From Lycocorax pyrrhopterus obiensis (lineage: Eukaryota > Chordata > Aves > Passeriformes > Paradisaeidae): a stretch of DNA of 64,000 nucleotides. The DNA is taken from NCBI GenBank assembly GCA_014706295.1, contig JACSVZ010000001.1, positions 84,938,237 to 85,002,236 on the forward strand, given 5' to 3'. The notes under the pieces are model-generated. The model worked only from the letters and a program-made list of their open reading frames with translations. It made no database searches and was not told the DNA's origin. Position 1 is the stretch's first letter. Each line of letters starts with the position of its first letter. The position numbers were made by a program, and so were the translations under genes. Positions 36,013 through 48,012 of the stretch are shown in pieces.

Positions 36013-38534
36013 GTCCACTTCAATTCATGCAAGATGTCTGAGACAGATGATTGCTGGAGAGCCAACTTGTGGAAACGAGGACTAGCGGTTCTCAAGGACA
36101 TCCCTTCTTTCTCCCTCTTTCCCTGCCCCTTCCTTACTCCCCTTTCTGGGGACCAGACCACCTGCCTGAACAGCTCTCCAGGCTGAACTGCCAACAGGAG
36201 GGGGGACAGGAATGTGGTTTGGGTTTGTGCAGGCCTCCAGCCCAACAACAGCATATGTTATGGTGGCTGAATCAGTCATGATGTCCCATTTCAGCTTCTC
36301 AGAATGCAGCCAGTATTTTTAGCCAATATAAAATCCCTAAACTGGCTGGTTCTCAAAAAAGAAACAGACTTGAGGACATCTACATCTTTCTCCTAGCAGA
36401 CTGAGAACAGACAGAACTTCGTGTTTGACTCCAAAAAGGAAATACCCCACAGAGGAAGCAATACTGCAACTTCACAGTTCCAAGGAAGGGAACCTCTGCC
36501 ACTGGCGCAGTTCTTCAAGGCAAAGCTGTAAGCACTAAGGACAGCAGTCACACAAGTTTTGTTGGTTCGTGCCTTTGCAAGTTCCCTGGTTCCTCTGGAA
36601 ACTTCACAGCAATTAAAACTGTATTCTTTTCCGGTAGACATAGCCGTGGTCAGATTCTTGTGACTCACATGAGCCTCTCACAGGTTCAGCCAATGGAACT
36701 GGAAGTGGGTACTTCCACAATGCAGGAAAAAAAATCTAAATAGATCAGAATTGGACTGTGAAACTCACTGCTACAAGACACTGCTGAGATCTAGACCTTG
36801 GCTCAGGAAAACAAAGCAGATTTTTGTTTAAAACAATTCCCTCAGGATTATTATTTGTTTGATTTTTCAGTACAGGACTGAACTGCACTGATTCAGCACG
36901 GCAGCTCTTGTAATCCTGTATAGGTTAACATTGGCAATAACACAAATACAATTCTTGGGCATAAGTGCATCATCATTAGAACAGCAGGAGAGATTTCAGT
37001 TTCCAAGAACAAGTTTACTCAGCAATCTGTGTTCTTACTGAAGAATACATAATCATCCTGATAGCTCATAAATTACATCACTCTTGCATTCAAATCATTA
37101 ACACAGAATAAGAAAAATAATACAAAAATTATTTTAAATTAAATAGGAAATTAAAAATTAGGCCACTTTTTAAAAAGACCTTGTTCATTGGATTCTGAAA
37201 AGAATACGTCTAAATAAGTTCAGTGCATCTCTCATAGATAGTAGGTAACACTTCCCATCATTCCTGATTTCATATTTGCTTTGCTTTTCTCTTTCATTTT
37301 GTCTTATTACTCTTTTAAATCCGTGCAAATGGTTTTACTTTCCACATTTATTTTTTCTCAATTCACTCATTTCAAGAATTGTTGCTATATTAATCACTAC
37401 ATTTCCTCCCATCTGTGGTTTCTCTCTTCTGGGAGATAAACTGTTCCTCTTTATTAGTAATAGCTTATGATTAGTAATTCAGTTCTTCTAAGGAAAGTCT
37501 AGGTTACTTTATATGTGACAGCCATTTATTTTACAAACAGCAGGACCACAGACTAAAAACACTAAAATAATCCTGCTTGAAATACCTGAAGTGCTCAATC
37601 CCACAGAGGTGCACTGATATTAATGTATCCCCACCTGGGAAGAAAATGATGTGATAATTTCATGCTGCATCCCATATATTTTAACAAAGATTTCAGAACA
37701 AGCATACTCAGAGGCTGGTATCATAGACTCACAAGAACTAAAGAGAGTAGAAACTGAAGAAACTGGAATGGTGATGTTTTAACAGGATGAAAAAAAGAAG
37801 CAGAAGGCCAACTTAGTCTGGATGGACATTCTAAATCATTATTCAATTCTCAGCAAGTCCATTGACTTATCTGGAAGAAGAAAATAGAAAACTAGCTAAA
37901 ACTAAAGTGTGCAGAGTTTGGGGACCTTAGATCAGGAAAACTGAAATTATTTTCTCTGAAATAATTCTATGAATAAGCCAGCAGAAGATTTGGACTCTTT
38001 CTTCTGCAAAAAAAAAAAAAAAAACAACCCTCTAGATGTGTAACTGAAAATACACAAATTTTTAATGTCATGTTGGGTATTCCACTGGCAAAGCAGTAGC
38101 CATGGTGGATTACTTTAACCCTCACAGGTATGGCAGACTACCCAGGTTTGCCAGACCAACCACTGACTGTCATGGAAATGCCTCATTGAGAGGCACCTGA
38201 AGAGTTTATTCTATTTAAACAGTCATTCCTCTAACTCTGCTTTTTCTTTGGCAAGGTCTCTGGTGACAATAAAGTGGTGTCAACAAATTCTAATTTACCA
38301 AGGGCATAACAAGAAACAATGCCTGGGAGGTGTAATTGGGCAACTCCAAATCAGAAACAAGCCATACCTTTTACCCAAGAAAGCAATTAACCAAGACATT
38401 AATGATACAGACGACTGTAAAATTTGCTGATTCTTTCTACTTTGATGTATTGAAGCCAAGACTTGAATGCCTTTTTGGAAAGGATTCTTTATGCAAACAT
38501 AAACACTGCTGGGCTTGGTAAAGGGTACTGCAAT
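36013..38534. other. Unassigned AT-rich DNA
   Basis: Nothing identified except an A17 run at 38008-38024. A 140-codon minus-strand frame at 35832-36254 overlaps the ancient CR1 relic at its low end and is regarded as incidental. Confidence 0.5.
38008..38024 (+). repeat. A17 homopolymer
   Basis: Seventeen consecutive A bases following TTCTGC. No retrocopy body was recognised upstream. Confidence 0.9.
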
Positions 38535-38613
38535 TGCTTATGATGCATGGGCCATCAGGCCAGATGAGCTAATGGTCCCTTGTGGCACTCTGCTTTATAA
38601 ATCTATTAACTAG
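38535..38613 (+). mobile_element. Ancient CR1-like LINE 3' end
   Basis: 'gggccatcaggccagatgag ctaatggtcccttgtggcac' and then 'ttataaatctatta' match the 3' end of an old reptilian CR1 group ('agatgatctaatggtcccttctggc...aatctatga'). Only the terminal 80 bp is visible. Confidence 0.6.
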
Positions 38614-39738
38614 AATTCGGGATTTATAGAGTAGTGGGCCAGAGGAACAACTGTGATTGAGGTTGTACAACCAGTTCCTGTGGACTCTATCATGTTCCTT
38701 TTGGAATTATTGGCAAAAATCCCATTGTATGAGCAATACTTGCCACCAATCATAAAGGGAAAAGGCTTTTATAAATGAGAGTGAGAAGGCTGAAGGGGTG
38801 AAACAGCATTTGTTAGTTGTTACATCTATAAATACTTAGGAATTTGTTTCTTGGTTAGCATTTAGAGAATTCAGTCTCAATGGCAGTTGCCCCAATGGAA
38901 AGAGACCTTCACACCAACCTGCTGTGAAGTAACAAGAAAAATACTAATCACTGCATAAGCTTGAGCTTTGACAAATTTAAACCTACTTTTCATTTTCTGT
39001 TCCATTTCTAACAAAACCAAATAACATGAAGTTTGACATGCCTCATGTTACCTTATAGAACATTTTATTTGGAAAGCTTAACCTAACCAAAGGCAAATCA
39101 CTCTCAGGAAGCGGAACTGCATCGCTGACCCATCAATTACCCTCACTGTAAAATATATATTTTTAAAATGCCCTAACATCTCCTTTAATGCCAACTCTCA
39201 GAAATAATTTGCCTATAAACTTCAATTTTCCTTTAGTGCTTAAAATGCAGCAGACATAAAGAAACAGCCCACAGGCTTGTTCACCTGCAAAAACCCTGAC
39301 CAAAATTGGACTTTATTTTAGACAGAACTAGATGTTTAGAGCTCTGAGAGAGATATCCATACATATGTCATGGAATATCACTGTTTAATAGGCTTCAAAA
39401 TGCTGACTGTGTGTTCTCCATGCTGATCCACCTCTACCAGTGCCAGAAATAATGGCAGCTCTACCACTGGTCTCCTGTTACGTTCCCAAAGTCTGTTTCG
39501 TGCCCTGGGTGTTTTGAAAATCAGTGCATATCCCTCTTCTAGATGGCAAAGAAAAGCAGATGACAGATCTCAGCAGGGTGGACAACTGGTCCCATATGGA
39601 AATAGAAGAAATAAAGATGGCTGGGAAACATAGGAAAGGCAATATGCAGAGGTGGGTGAGCATCTAGGGATGAATGCAAAGCACCCTCAGCTTGGTTCAA
39701 AAATCTGTGTTAATACTGATGGATACTTCTTATTGCAG
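38614..39738. other. Unassigned AT-rich DNA
   Basis: Nothing identified. Confidence 0.5.
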
Positions 39739-39981
39739 CAGTTGAAAGGAGCAGTTCCCTCGGGGGGTCCCCATGTTATAACCCCTGAACACACAGCGCT
39801 GCGGGCACAGAGCTACCCAGACCTGGCTCCCTTCAGAGCTGTACAGCAATCAACAGCTCCAGCTGTCATCCCACGTTTTTACCACTTTCTCCTCTCCAGC
39901 AATGTTTGGTCTCTGTCGCATTCCCAAACTGCTGGCAGAGAAAGAAGCTGTAGTTACAAATGTGCTGACTTGCCATCATAA
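39739..39981 (+). CDS. Weak candidate exon, product unrecognised
   Basis: Starts after a good acceptor match (TACTTCTTATTGCAG|CAG) and stays open for 80 codons to a TAA. The first 40 codons lie in a local GC-richer patch with several CpGs. The translation is Pro/Ala/Thr/Gln-rich, then Ser/Cys-rich near its end (residues 60-80). If real it would be a terminal exon. No AATAAA in a convincing place follows before the CR1 at 40.15 kb. The same frame is also open upstream of the acceptor, back to 39652, which weakens the splice argument. No domain recognised. Confidence 0.12.
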   Translation, partial: QLKGAVPSGGPHVITPEHTALRAQSYPDLAPFRAVQQSTAPAVIPRFYHFLLSSNVWSLSHSQTAGRERSCSYKCADLPS

Positions 39982-40149
39982 TGGGACTGCAGCAGCATGG
40001 ACAGTATGGAAAAGTGTGGAGCTTCCACTTTTCTGGAAAGGGGAGATGGTGGGGTGGAGGGGAATTATTCTCAGCCTCTTGTCTCCACCCAGCTACCAAA
40101 TTTCACAGGGTTTGTAGGCATCTTGCCCATTGTAGACATCTTGCCCCAC

Positions 40150-40299
40150 TCCTGGCAATATTCAAACCAGGTTGGATTAGGGCTCTGAGCAACCTGGTCT
40201 AGGGAAAGGTGTGCCTGCCCATGGCAGGAAGGTTGGGACAAGATGATCTTTAAGGTCCCTTCCAACACAAGCCATTCTGTGATTCTATGATTCTATGAT
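40150..40299 (+). mobile_element. CR1 LINE 3' tail with intact terminus
   Basis: GCAATATTCAAACCAGGTTG, GATTAGGGCTCTGAGCAACC, TGGTCTAGGGAAAGGTGTGC, CTGCCCATGGCAGGAAGG, then GATGATCTTTAAGGTCCCTT, CCAACACAAGCCATTC and the tandem octamer tail TGTGATTCTATGATTCTATG. It is among the best preserved tails here, so comparatively young. Confidence 0.95.
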
Positions 40300-42794
40300 A
40301 TTCAACACATCAACACTTAGAGCAGATCTAGAAAAAAATGATCAACAGGAGGGAAATGTAGGTGAGGGACAGAGGGGAAGAAATGACTGACAAATACAGG
40401 CAGATGACAAATAAGTGCCCTTCAATCCAACAAGACAACCCATTCATCTTGAAAACACCCTGTGTGCCACAGCCTTTTCTACAAAATTCCTGGCTCCTGG
40501 TCTCTAAAGAAAGGAAAGATTTATCCCAAGCTCTGAGTTTTAATTCACCCATAACTATCTAGCCCTGTAACAGTATGGTACCACTATTGTTAGTAACAGT
40601 CCTTTAGCTTTGTCTTGAAATTTCAAGGCCTCAGGACAGAACTCTCTCTCTTTCTCCACCTGAACTTTTCTTGGCTTTCCTGCAGTTTTACTTTAATTTG
40701 GTTTAGCTGACACAGTAATTTAATTCGCCAGGTTGCCTACGGCTGATTTGTTTTACTTAGGTTTATCTTCATGTGGTACAACCATAGTTTTATAGAGAGA
40801 GAACTAACAAGCCAATAGTCCATCTGGAATTAGATATTTATGGCTCTAATGCAGGGATGTGGTACAGAGTTATACAAGGCTGGAACATCAGAGACTTTCA
40901 TAGAGGGAGACACAGGACATGGCATACAGGATTGCAGTCAGGGGGTGATAAGAAATGGGGCACAGGCTGGCACTGGAGACTTCATCACCATAAATAACTC
41001 ATTCATGCTCAATTAAAGGAAATGGGTTTATAAAAAAACCGGACAAACATGGGTTTATAAAAAACAAAGGAACAATATCTAACATACAAAAAGAACATCA
41101 AATATAGAGTACTTGGGTGCAACCTGGAGCTGCAGGGCCAATGAAGAATGAGCAAAGGCATAAAAGTGTGTTAGAAAACATAAAAACACAACAAGTGGAC
41201 CCTAGGGGGAGTAAGAAGAAACCATCAACATAAACATCATATTCCTCCCAACAAACCATTCCAGATGCTAATGATTTGTCATAAAATCCAGCACTTCTCA
41301 GCACTACAACCAGACTGAAACCACCAATCCTAGGGCCCACAGAAGAGTGAGCACAACACCAGGAAAAGGGGTTAGAAACTAAAAAGTGTGAGCTTAACTA
41401 TTGGACCTGATTATTTTTTATGGAACTGTTAAGTCCAGCCTAATAATGATTAGACTTTTATGATTTCAGTTATACTAGCAACGCCTTTACTTACATTCAT
41501 CATGTGCTTGCTCCTGGCCATTATACAAGATTTTGAGCATAAAAACCCAAACATTAAATACTGCCCTCCAGTCCCCTCCTTTGGGATGAAACATATATTA
41601 GGAATCTGCATCATCTATTGCAGAGGCCCATTGAGGCTAAAGGATTGAGCCTACCTAATGGGTGGACAGGGTTGTCTGAGGTATCCTTACTGCTACAAGG
41701 AGATGATTTAAGATTGGCTAGATTAATCACAGTAATTATTTCAACATTAGTACTCAGTAAAAAATGGCTTTTGCCTTTTATGATTATGCTGTATCCCTTC
41801 ACACACAGAATCCTGACCAGAAAGGACGAATGGAACACATCTGTACAAAGAAAAGCAAGGTGTTATCTCCCACTCCTGATAGAGGCTGTTTTTCCAAGGA
41901 CCCACAAGGATTCAGACCTGTTCATCAGCCCCAAGGACCACAGCTGCAGGGAGAAAAGTCTCACCTCATTGCCTCTACTCTGAAGTTATCAGTATTTCTA
42001 TACATTCAGCATGGGACTAGAAACTAATAAATGCAGAAACCATCTTTATGATTAGGGGTATTGACTGTGCTTGTGTAATTGCCTTGCTACAAATTTAAAA
42101 TAGTCCATTATAGGGTCTCTGTGGAAATTATTGCACAAGTTAAAATACAGATAATTCATTTCTGTACATTGTTATTATGTAGACTTTCATTTGGGGGGCA
42201 GAGACGAAGGTTAAAAACATGTATTTTTTAAAAATAGTCTCTTCTTCCTCTAATGAACCAGCCCCAAAGCCTAGCTCTTACATAGATATTACAGTGCTGT
42301 AAAAATGGACAGAAATAATTGTGTTCCTATTTAACCAAAGCTTTTTACATTTCTAAATTCTGTCCCTCCTTCACCGCCATAAATAAAACAGTTGCTATGG
42401 TACAACATGAAACCAAGCAGCTCTTTCTCTAGGCCAAGGAGAACAGCCTACCTCACCAAGAGTAGCAGCTTGTCTTTCAAAGCTGAGTGAAAATAAAGGG
42501 AGTTTCATTTCTAAGCTTTGAATTCCCTTATGAAAACCTGCATAGAAATAGATGGAATACATATCTACCACTGGCTGGCAAGAATGCAAAAGGATTTTTC
42601 TAGGCCTGTAGGTTATTAAGACAACCCACTCATAAAAACTTCTGACTATCAGTAAATGAGTCACTAAATCTCAGCCAGGAGATGAATAACCATTTTAGGG
42701 AAGTAACTGTGACCTCAAGGGACTCTTACTTACTTTGCAGCACAGACGAACTGGGAATTGGAAGAAACAGTACTACCACCTTCAGCAGAAAAAC
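40300..42794. other. Unassigned DNA with a small direct repeat
   Basis: Contains two exact copies of ATGGGTTTATAAAAAA at 41022-41037 and 41049-41064. The region 41618-42027 has two overlapping plus-strand frames (121 and 87 codons) without recognisable motifs. No repeat family identified. Confidence 0.5.
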
Positions 42795-42985
42795 CTCCAA
42801 GCACTGCACAAACGTGACCGGATGAAGTCCCACAGTGTGATCATCAGATGCAATTCGCCTCCTATGGCCCACTGGAAAACCGCACACAACAGTCACATGC
42901 CCTGCTGAGGGTTCAAAATAAGTCAGCAAAGGCTCTGAGAACCGAACCTAGGACTTACAGGTTCCTACTCCAGCCACTACAACAC
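42795..42985 (-). mobile_element. MIR-type SINE relic, nearly full length, antisense
   Basis: The minus strand reads GTAGTGGCTGGAGTAGGAAC, CTGTAAGTCCTAGGTTCGG, TTCTCAGAGCCTTTGCTGAC, then 'ttgaaccctcagcagggc atgtgact'. This follows MIR from its tRNA-like B box (GGTTCGGTTCTC here, against the usual GGTTCRANYCC) into the core ('gctgacttgctgtgtgacc'). Near 42800-42825 the minus strand gives 'gtttgtgcagtgcttgg', like the MIR-tail phrase 'tttgtaaagtgctttg'. Old and degraded. The 190-codon plus-strand frame at 42848-43420 runs through this SINE and the T/A palindrome and is not a gene. Confidence 0.55.
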
Positions 42986-43979
42986 CAGCAACAAAGAAGG
43001 ATGAAAGTTTTAGAGTTACCCTGTGGGCACAAATACAGCAGCAGGGCAGTTTTCCTGCTAGTAGGAGCACGTAGGCACGTGTGCAATTGCTACAGACAGA
43101 ACCCCCTACCTTTCAGTCAGGACTTTTCACTTGGAAAAGCTTCAATATGTGCTTATGAGCAAATAAGCTCAAAGCACCCATCCATCTATAGTGCAAGCCA
43201 CTTCCTCAGACTTGTGACTAAAGGTATTCTTCTTTCAGGAGAAACACTTCCAGTGTCTGTCAGACAAGAATTATGCACAAAAATGATACATTTCTCTTTT
43301 TTTTTTAAAAAAAAAAGAAATTTTAATAATAAATTTTCAACCTTTTTAGATTACATTTTATCAAAAACATCATTATTTTTTTTACAAATTCTTGGAGATC
43401 AGCATTTTAACAACATATGATATTTCTTCATCTAAGATGGAACAGCCTATAGATAAAATTGTGACCTGCAGTACTGTGTTTCCAAGACTGCAAGTTCATA
43501 AAACTACAAACAGAATTATTTCTTCAATAAATGGAAAATCATAAATTGCATGGAACATTAGACTCCTGTATGCCACCACACCAGTCCCTTAAAAGTGAGG
43601 AATGTGGCTTCGATGTCTTCACAGCAATTCATGGGCTACACTGTCTCAAATTTTCACTCCAGAAGAAATATGCAGCTTAAAAGAATTTAGGACTGGGAAA
43701 GCTCATACACCTGCTGAGTGATTCCCTAAGAAATATGGCCTACTAAGAGAATAGTGATGACTTAGGGAAAATAGAACTGACTTCTCGAAGGATGTCCATT
43801 TGGTATTCTGTCACATGTCAGCTGCATCGTATCAATATCTGCTTCTATACAGCTCCACGATTCAAATGAGTAATGTTCAAGAAGTCTGTCTTTCTCCCAC
43901 TTCCTGATGGGTTTTTTTCTTCTGGTGATGCTTTTAAATTATGTTTCAGGACCTCATCTAATAGCACACAGCTTTTTTC
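42986..43979. other. Unassigned AT-rich DNA
   Basis: Apart from the T10A10 palindrome at 43295-43318 nothing was identified. If the minus-strand terminal exon at 43980-44176 is real, this would be its 3' UTR. Confidence 0.4.
43295..43318. repeat. 24-bp perfect palindrome of T10A10
   Basis: TC, ten T, ten A, GA: a perfect palindrome centred between 43306 and 43307. Such tracts can extrude or fold back and are prone to slippage. Confidence 0.85.
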
Positions 43980-44176
43980 TCAAGCGGAAGACATCCAGGG
44001 ACACAAATATACAAGCTGGTCTTCATGTCCACATTCTTTACAGCAGAAATCTTGAGTTCTCCTGGATGTCAAAAAGTGCCGTGGTGCAAGTGATGCAGCT
44101 GTAGTGGTCAATAATGGTCCTACGGTGCAGGATGATGGCTGAAGCTGAACTGTGAAAAATACCAGAGTAGAAGAAC
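43980..44176 (-). CDS. Candidate terminal exon, product unrecognised
   Basis: On the minus strand a good acceptor (TTCATTCTTTGACAG|GTTCTT) opens a frame of 65 codons that ends in TGA at 43980-43982. The upstream intron would be phase 1. The translation is Ser/Thr/Leu-rich at first, and its last 20 residues hold a Cys/His cluster, C-C-K-E-C-G-H then L-C-P-W, which could be a metal site but fits no family I know. No AATAAA was seen on the minus strand in the 900 bases beyond the stop. It could be a chance frame. Confidence 0.2.
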
Positions 44177-47100
44177 CTGTCAAAGAATGAATATGGTAAG
44201 GTCATTCAAAATTAAGCATATTATTTTATTATCTTATGTAAATAAAAGCCATTCATTAGGAATTCAACATACTAAAATTGCTAAATAGAGACCTTGTCAA
44301 ACCCATGCACACTCTGTACTTATTCCTGGCCACTAAACTTCACAAGGTACTGAGATGATGTTGTCCAGTGCTATTGTGACCCTCTATTATCCTACTAGCT
44401 GCAATAGGATTTAAGAGAGGATTTAATCATTCCTTTTTTAAACAGTTATCTTGACTTCGGCAGCTAAAGAATATGAATTATTTCCTAATTAATCTTCCTT
44501 TTTTTGACTTTCTTTAATATGGGTTGGAAACACCACAGCTGGATTCTTACATCCCACCTTCCCAAGAAACCACAATCTACATGAACTTGGGAAGGCTGTC
44601 TCTGGAAAAAAAAAATATATATATGTGATACTTTCTCATGGCCCAATTTGGAATAAAACTATGGCAGTGCAAATGAGAAAGAGAAGTGGGAACATAGTAA
44701 TTCTTCCTGAAAACTGAAGGGATAAAAGTCTGAGTTTGCTTTAAAGATGACTTTGTACATTACTGAACCAGTAATCCCTCCATACTGGCCACATCCAAAA
44801 CCACCCAATTAAAATAGGAAACTGGACCAAGCAAAACAATTTCATATTTAAATAGGTGGATAATGTTCATTTTCATTGAATGAAAACTTCTGGCATTTTA
44901 AACCAGCTCTTATGAGAAGCAGATCCTTCTCCCTCCTTTTTAGACTTCCAGCAATACAATTTTCTGCATATTCTCCTCTAACCAGTAGACCTTGAAATCA
45001 ATGGCATCAGCAGAACACAGAGAACACCCTTACTTTTTGCTGTTGATTGTGAAAGTTCTTCCCATTTAGAATATTAATTTCTCATCCTCACTTATAGAGC
45101 AAGGTTCTGACAGTTACTGCCAAGCCCAATGCCATGTGAAAGCACATTTGGCAACCTCAGGAATGGGACTGAGCCCTGGGAAGCTCCTCCAAGGCTGTGA
45201 GAGAAAAGGACTGCAGCCATTACATTCTCCCATTCTACTTGCACCTCCTTTAATGGAGGAGAAAGATTACAACCTCATCTTTTCTCTGCCTCCTAAATGC
45301 AGTTTGGTTTTACAAGTCAGACAATTGAGGTATCTGCACGGCACTCACGTGCCATGGAAAAAGGGTACTTCTGCCCTAAGAAAGACAAATAAATTGATGG
45401 AGGAGGGAACGTGTTGTCTCTCTCAGCTTGTAAGAATTTCAGCACCCTGCTCTGAGTGTATTTGACCCAAGATGAATGAAATTTCTGTGCAATGTAGTTT
45501 CACGTGCCTGTAGCCATCACATCCTGCACACTCAACACTTCCTTTGAGAACCTCACAAATCTTAGAGAGGTGGAGAAGATTGCGTGGCACCAACATGGCT
45601 GCCTTTTGGAAAAACTGTCGAACCAACCTGTTGGAAAACACCCCTTTTTTCTCGGACTACAAACACACACACACACCATATACAACCATCTTACTCCAGA
45701 ACAACTCTTCTAAGCAGAGCTTCCCACAAAACCATAAGAACAGCCAGAGACTTCTGCTGCTCTGTGGAATATGTGAAAAAACCTTGGCGAAATTAACAAA
45801 AAGAGTTTTACAATAACATCATTAACACTCTGTTAATGACAAACTGATCAGCATTGAGCACCCTTAGAAATGCCATTGACATTCTCTGGTCAAATAACCT
45901 AAGACAGCACCACAAGTGAAATAGCAAAGCTGCCAAATTCACACCACACTGCCTTACAGAGGAAAGTTTAACAAATGTAAGTCTGTGTGTTAAAACAAAG
46001 CTTTTCACCCTTAAGAGTTTATCATTCTACTAAGAATGCCAAGAACTGAATTCAAGGTATAAAAGGTAATCAAAGAAGTGAGACAAAACAAGAATTTTTT
46101 CCAATTCATATTACACTGAATAACAAGTCTTCTTGAGCAATAGCATCTAGGAGAAAAGTAGGGGTTTTTAAAAGAGACCTTTTTTGCTTCTCTTTCACAC
46201 AGTAGTAGGGTGCCTAAAACACTCCACTTCATTTGCTCCCATCTCTGTTTTTCATTATCCAGCTGTTCTCACCCTGTGATACAAATGTACTTTCTCAGTA
46301 CTCTAAGAATCCAGGAAAAATTTACTACTAATCTTGTTTTGCCACAAAATATATCAGACAGTAAGTGGATTAAGTTTCCATATTCTGCCTTACTGATCTC
46401 TCTTAGCATTGATTAACAGGAAAAGATTTGAAACAGCAGATCACTTTATAAGACCATTTCATATTTGGTGTCTCTGCCTGCATTTGCCCAATTATTGCCA
46501 GTTTTGATTCAGTGGTGTGGACATCAGACCACCAAAAATTACAAATCAGCCACTGGAAAGCTACCATAAGGCAGTGTCTTTGATCAGTGGTCATGAGATC
46601 ATGATTTTTCTAAAGGTGCCTATGACAGTTTTGCCAGTCATCCCTGAAGAAGTGTATCTCACCTTCTCTCTTCAATGGAAGTGCAATAGGAAGACTTAAA
46701 TTTGGCTTGTAAACTCTACTGCAGCTCCAGTAAGTGTTCAAGAACTGTAGCAAGATGACACATCAGTAAGCAAATAATAAGAAACAAAATTTAAAAATAT
46801 TGCTTCCTGGAGCAGATTTTTCTAATTCTATGAAGATTAATATTTCACATGTAGTCTTTTCTACGAAGTGAATAGGATGTGACCTAAGTGGGATGTACCA
46901 CTGCCTCTTGGAGAGTTGCATCTGAATTCCTGAAAACACTAATTTTCTCATTTTGCATGGAGAGGGGGAAAAAGAAGACCCAGAGTTAACAGCTTTTATT
47001 GAATGTAGAATAAAACCACCTAGGAGGTGGATTTTAAAACAAAGACCTAAGGGAAAAGTGTAGTGTGCAATTTCTATCAGAAAACATAAAAAGAAAGAAA

Positions 47101-47904
47101 AACCAAGGGACACTATAGGAAGGAAATAACCACAAGGCATGGCCTGGATGATGAGAAACATTGAAAGAGTGATGCTTAGATATGTGGTACAGCCAATCAC
47201 AAAACAATCTCATAGCTGTTTGTACAGAACTGTTAACGCAACCTGCTTAGAACAGACCAAAAAAAAGGGACACTGCAGGGCACAAACTAATAAGTTGCTC
47301 AAAGGGACCAAGGCAAAAAATGCATTTTCAATCTGCTTTCACAAGGCGAGAAGGAAAGATTAGAAGTTGCAAGAGTGAGAGAGGAAAGTAAAAAATATAA
47401 AGCTTGAGATTTCTGACTTGTGAAGAGACTGCAAATGCAAATACACCACTGAATAGGATGGCTACACCCTCTGACCCATGCATGTGTTGGTAATCACTGC
47501 TCTAAGAAGTACAGGTAAACAATTTAGCTTAACCAGAGAGCAAAGAATAAAGCAGAGCTCAAGGGAGTGAAAAAACGAATACATATTTTTTTATATTATT
47601 ATATCTATTCTCATTTTATTAGTCTGTATTTTTCTCTAAAGTAAAATATATTTTATTAATCACCGCCAAATTGGTAACTGTAATAAACAGGAGCCAACAG
47701 ACATATTTGGTATCAATTATTCTTCATAAGTCATAAATAATGAAAGGAAAACTGGGATTCTTCCTGGGGAAAGCTACTAATGCATTATGTCTAAAACAGA
47801 GTGGGAGCAGTAAAAGTGGGTTTGTAAGAAGGTTACATGCAATCACTTTGAGTTTCTGCTTCCTGTTAGAACTAAGAAAATATTTAAGCTGTACTCACTG
47901 AACA
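44177..47904. other. Unassigned AT-rich DNA
   Basis: Contains a short (AC)7 tract at 45663-45676 and an A/TA tract near 44608-44622. No transposon family recognised. The 145-codon minus-strand frame at 46763-47200 is hydrophobic, Phe/Leu/Ile-rich, and probably a composition effect. Confidence 0.45.
45663..45676 (+). repeat. (AC)7 microsatellite
   Basis: Seven AC dinucleotides in a row; short and possibly polymorphic. Confidence 0.85.
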
Positions 47905-48012
47905 TCATTACAGATGCTTTCAAAGATCTTTAAATATTTAACTACTTAATCTTCACAATATCTCTATTAAATAGATGTTTCTTTGTACCCCCAATTTACA
48001 TGAGAGAAACAT
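47905..48012 (-). mobile_element. MIR-type SINE relic (3' part), antisense
   Basis: In plus orientation: 'tgctttcaaagatctttaaa tatttaactacttaatcttc acaatatctc', 'agatgtttctttgtaccccc' and 'aatttacatgagagaaac'. This is the reverse-complement MIR order 'gcgctttacatgtattaactcatttaatcctcacaac...cccattttacagatgaggaaac'. Moderately diverged. Confidence 0.6.

Noticed and set aside
35832..36254. 140-codon minus-strand frame
   Set aside because: Overlaps the ancient CR1 relic at its low-coordinate end, and the rest has no recognisable motif.
42848..43420. 190-codon plus-strand open frame, the longest in the window
   Set aside because: It runs through an antisense MIR relic and then the T10A10 palindrome, giving a low-complexity Phe/Lys tail. 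No splice or start context supports it.
46763..47200. 145-codon minus-strand frame with hydrophobic segments
   Set aside because: Phe/Ile/Leu-rich translation of AT-rich DNA. No recognisable domain and no convincing splice sites, so not called a membrane protein.
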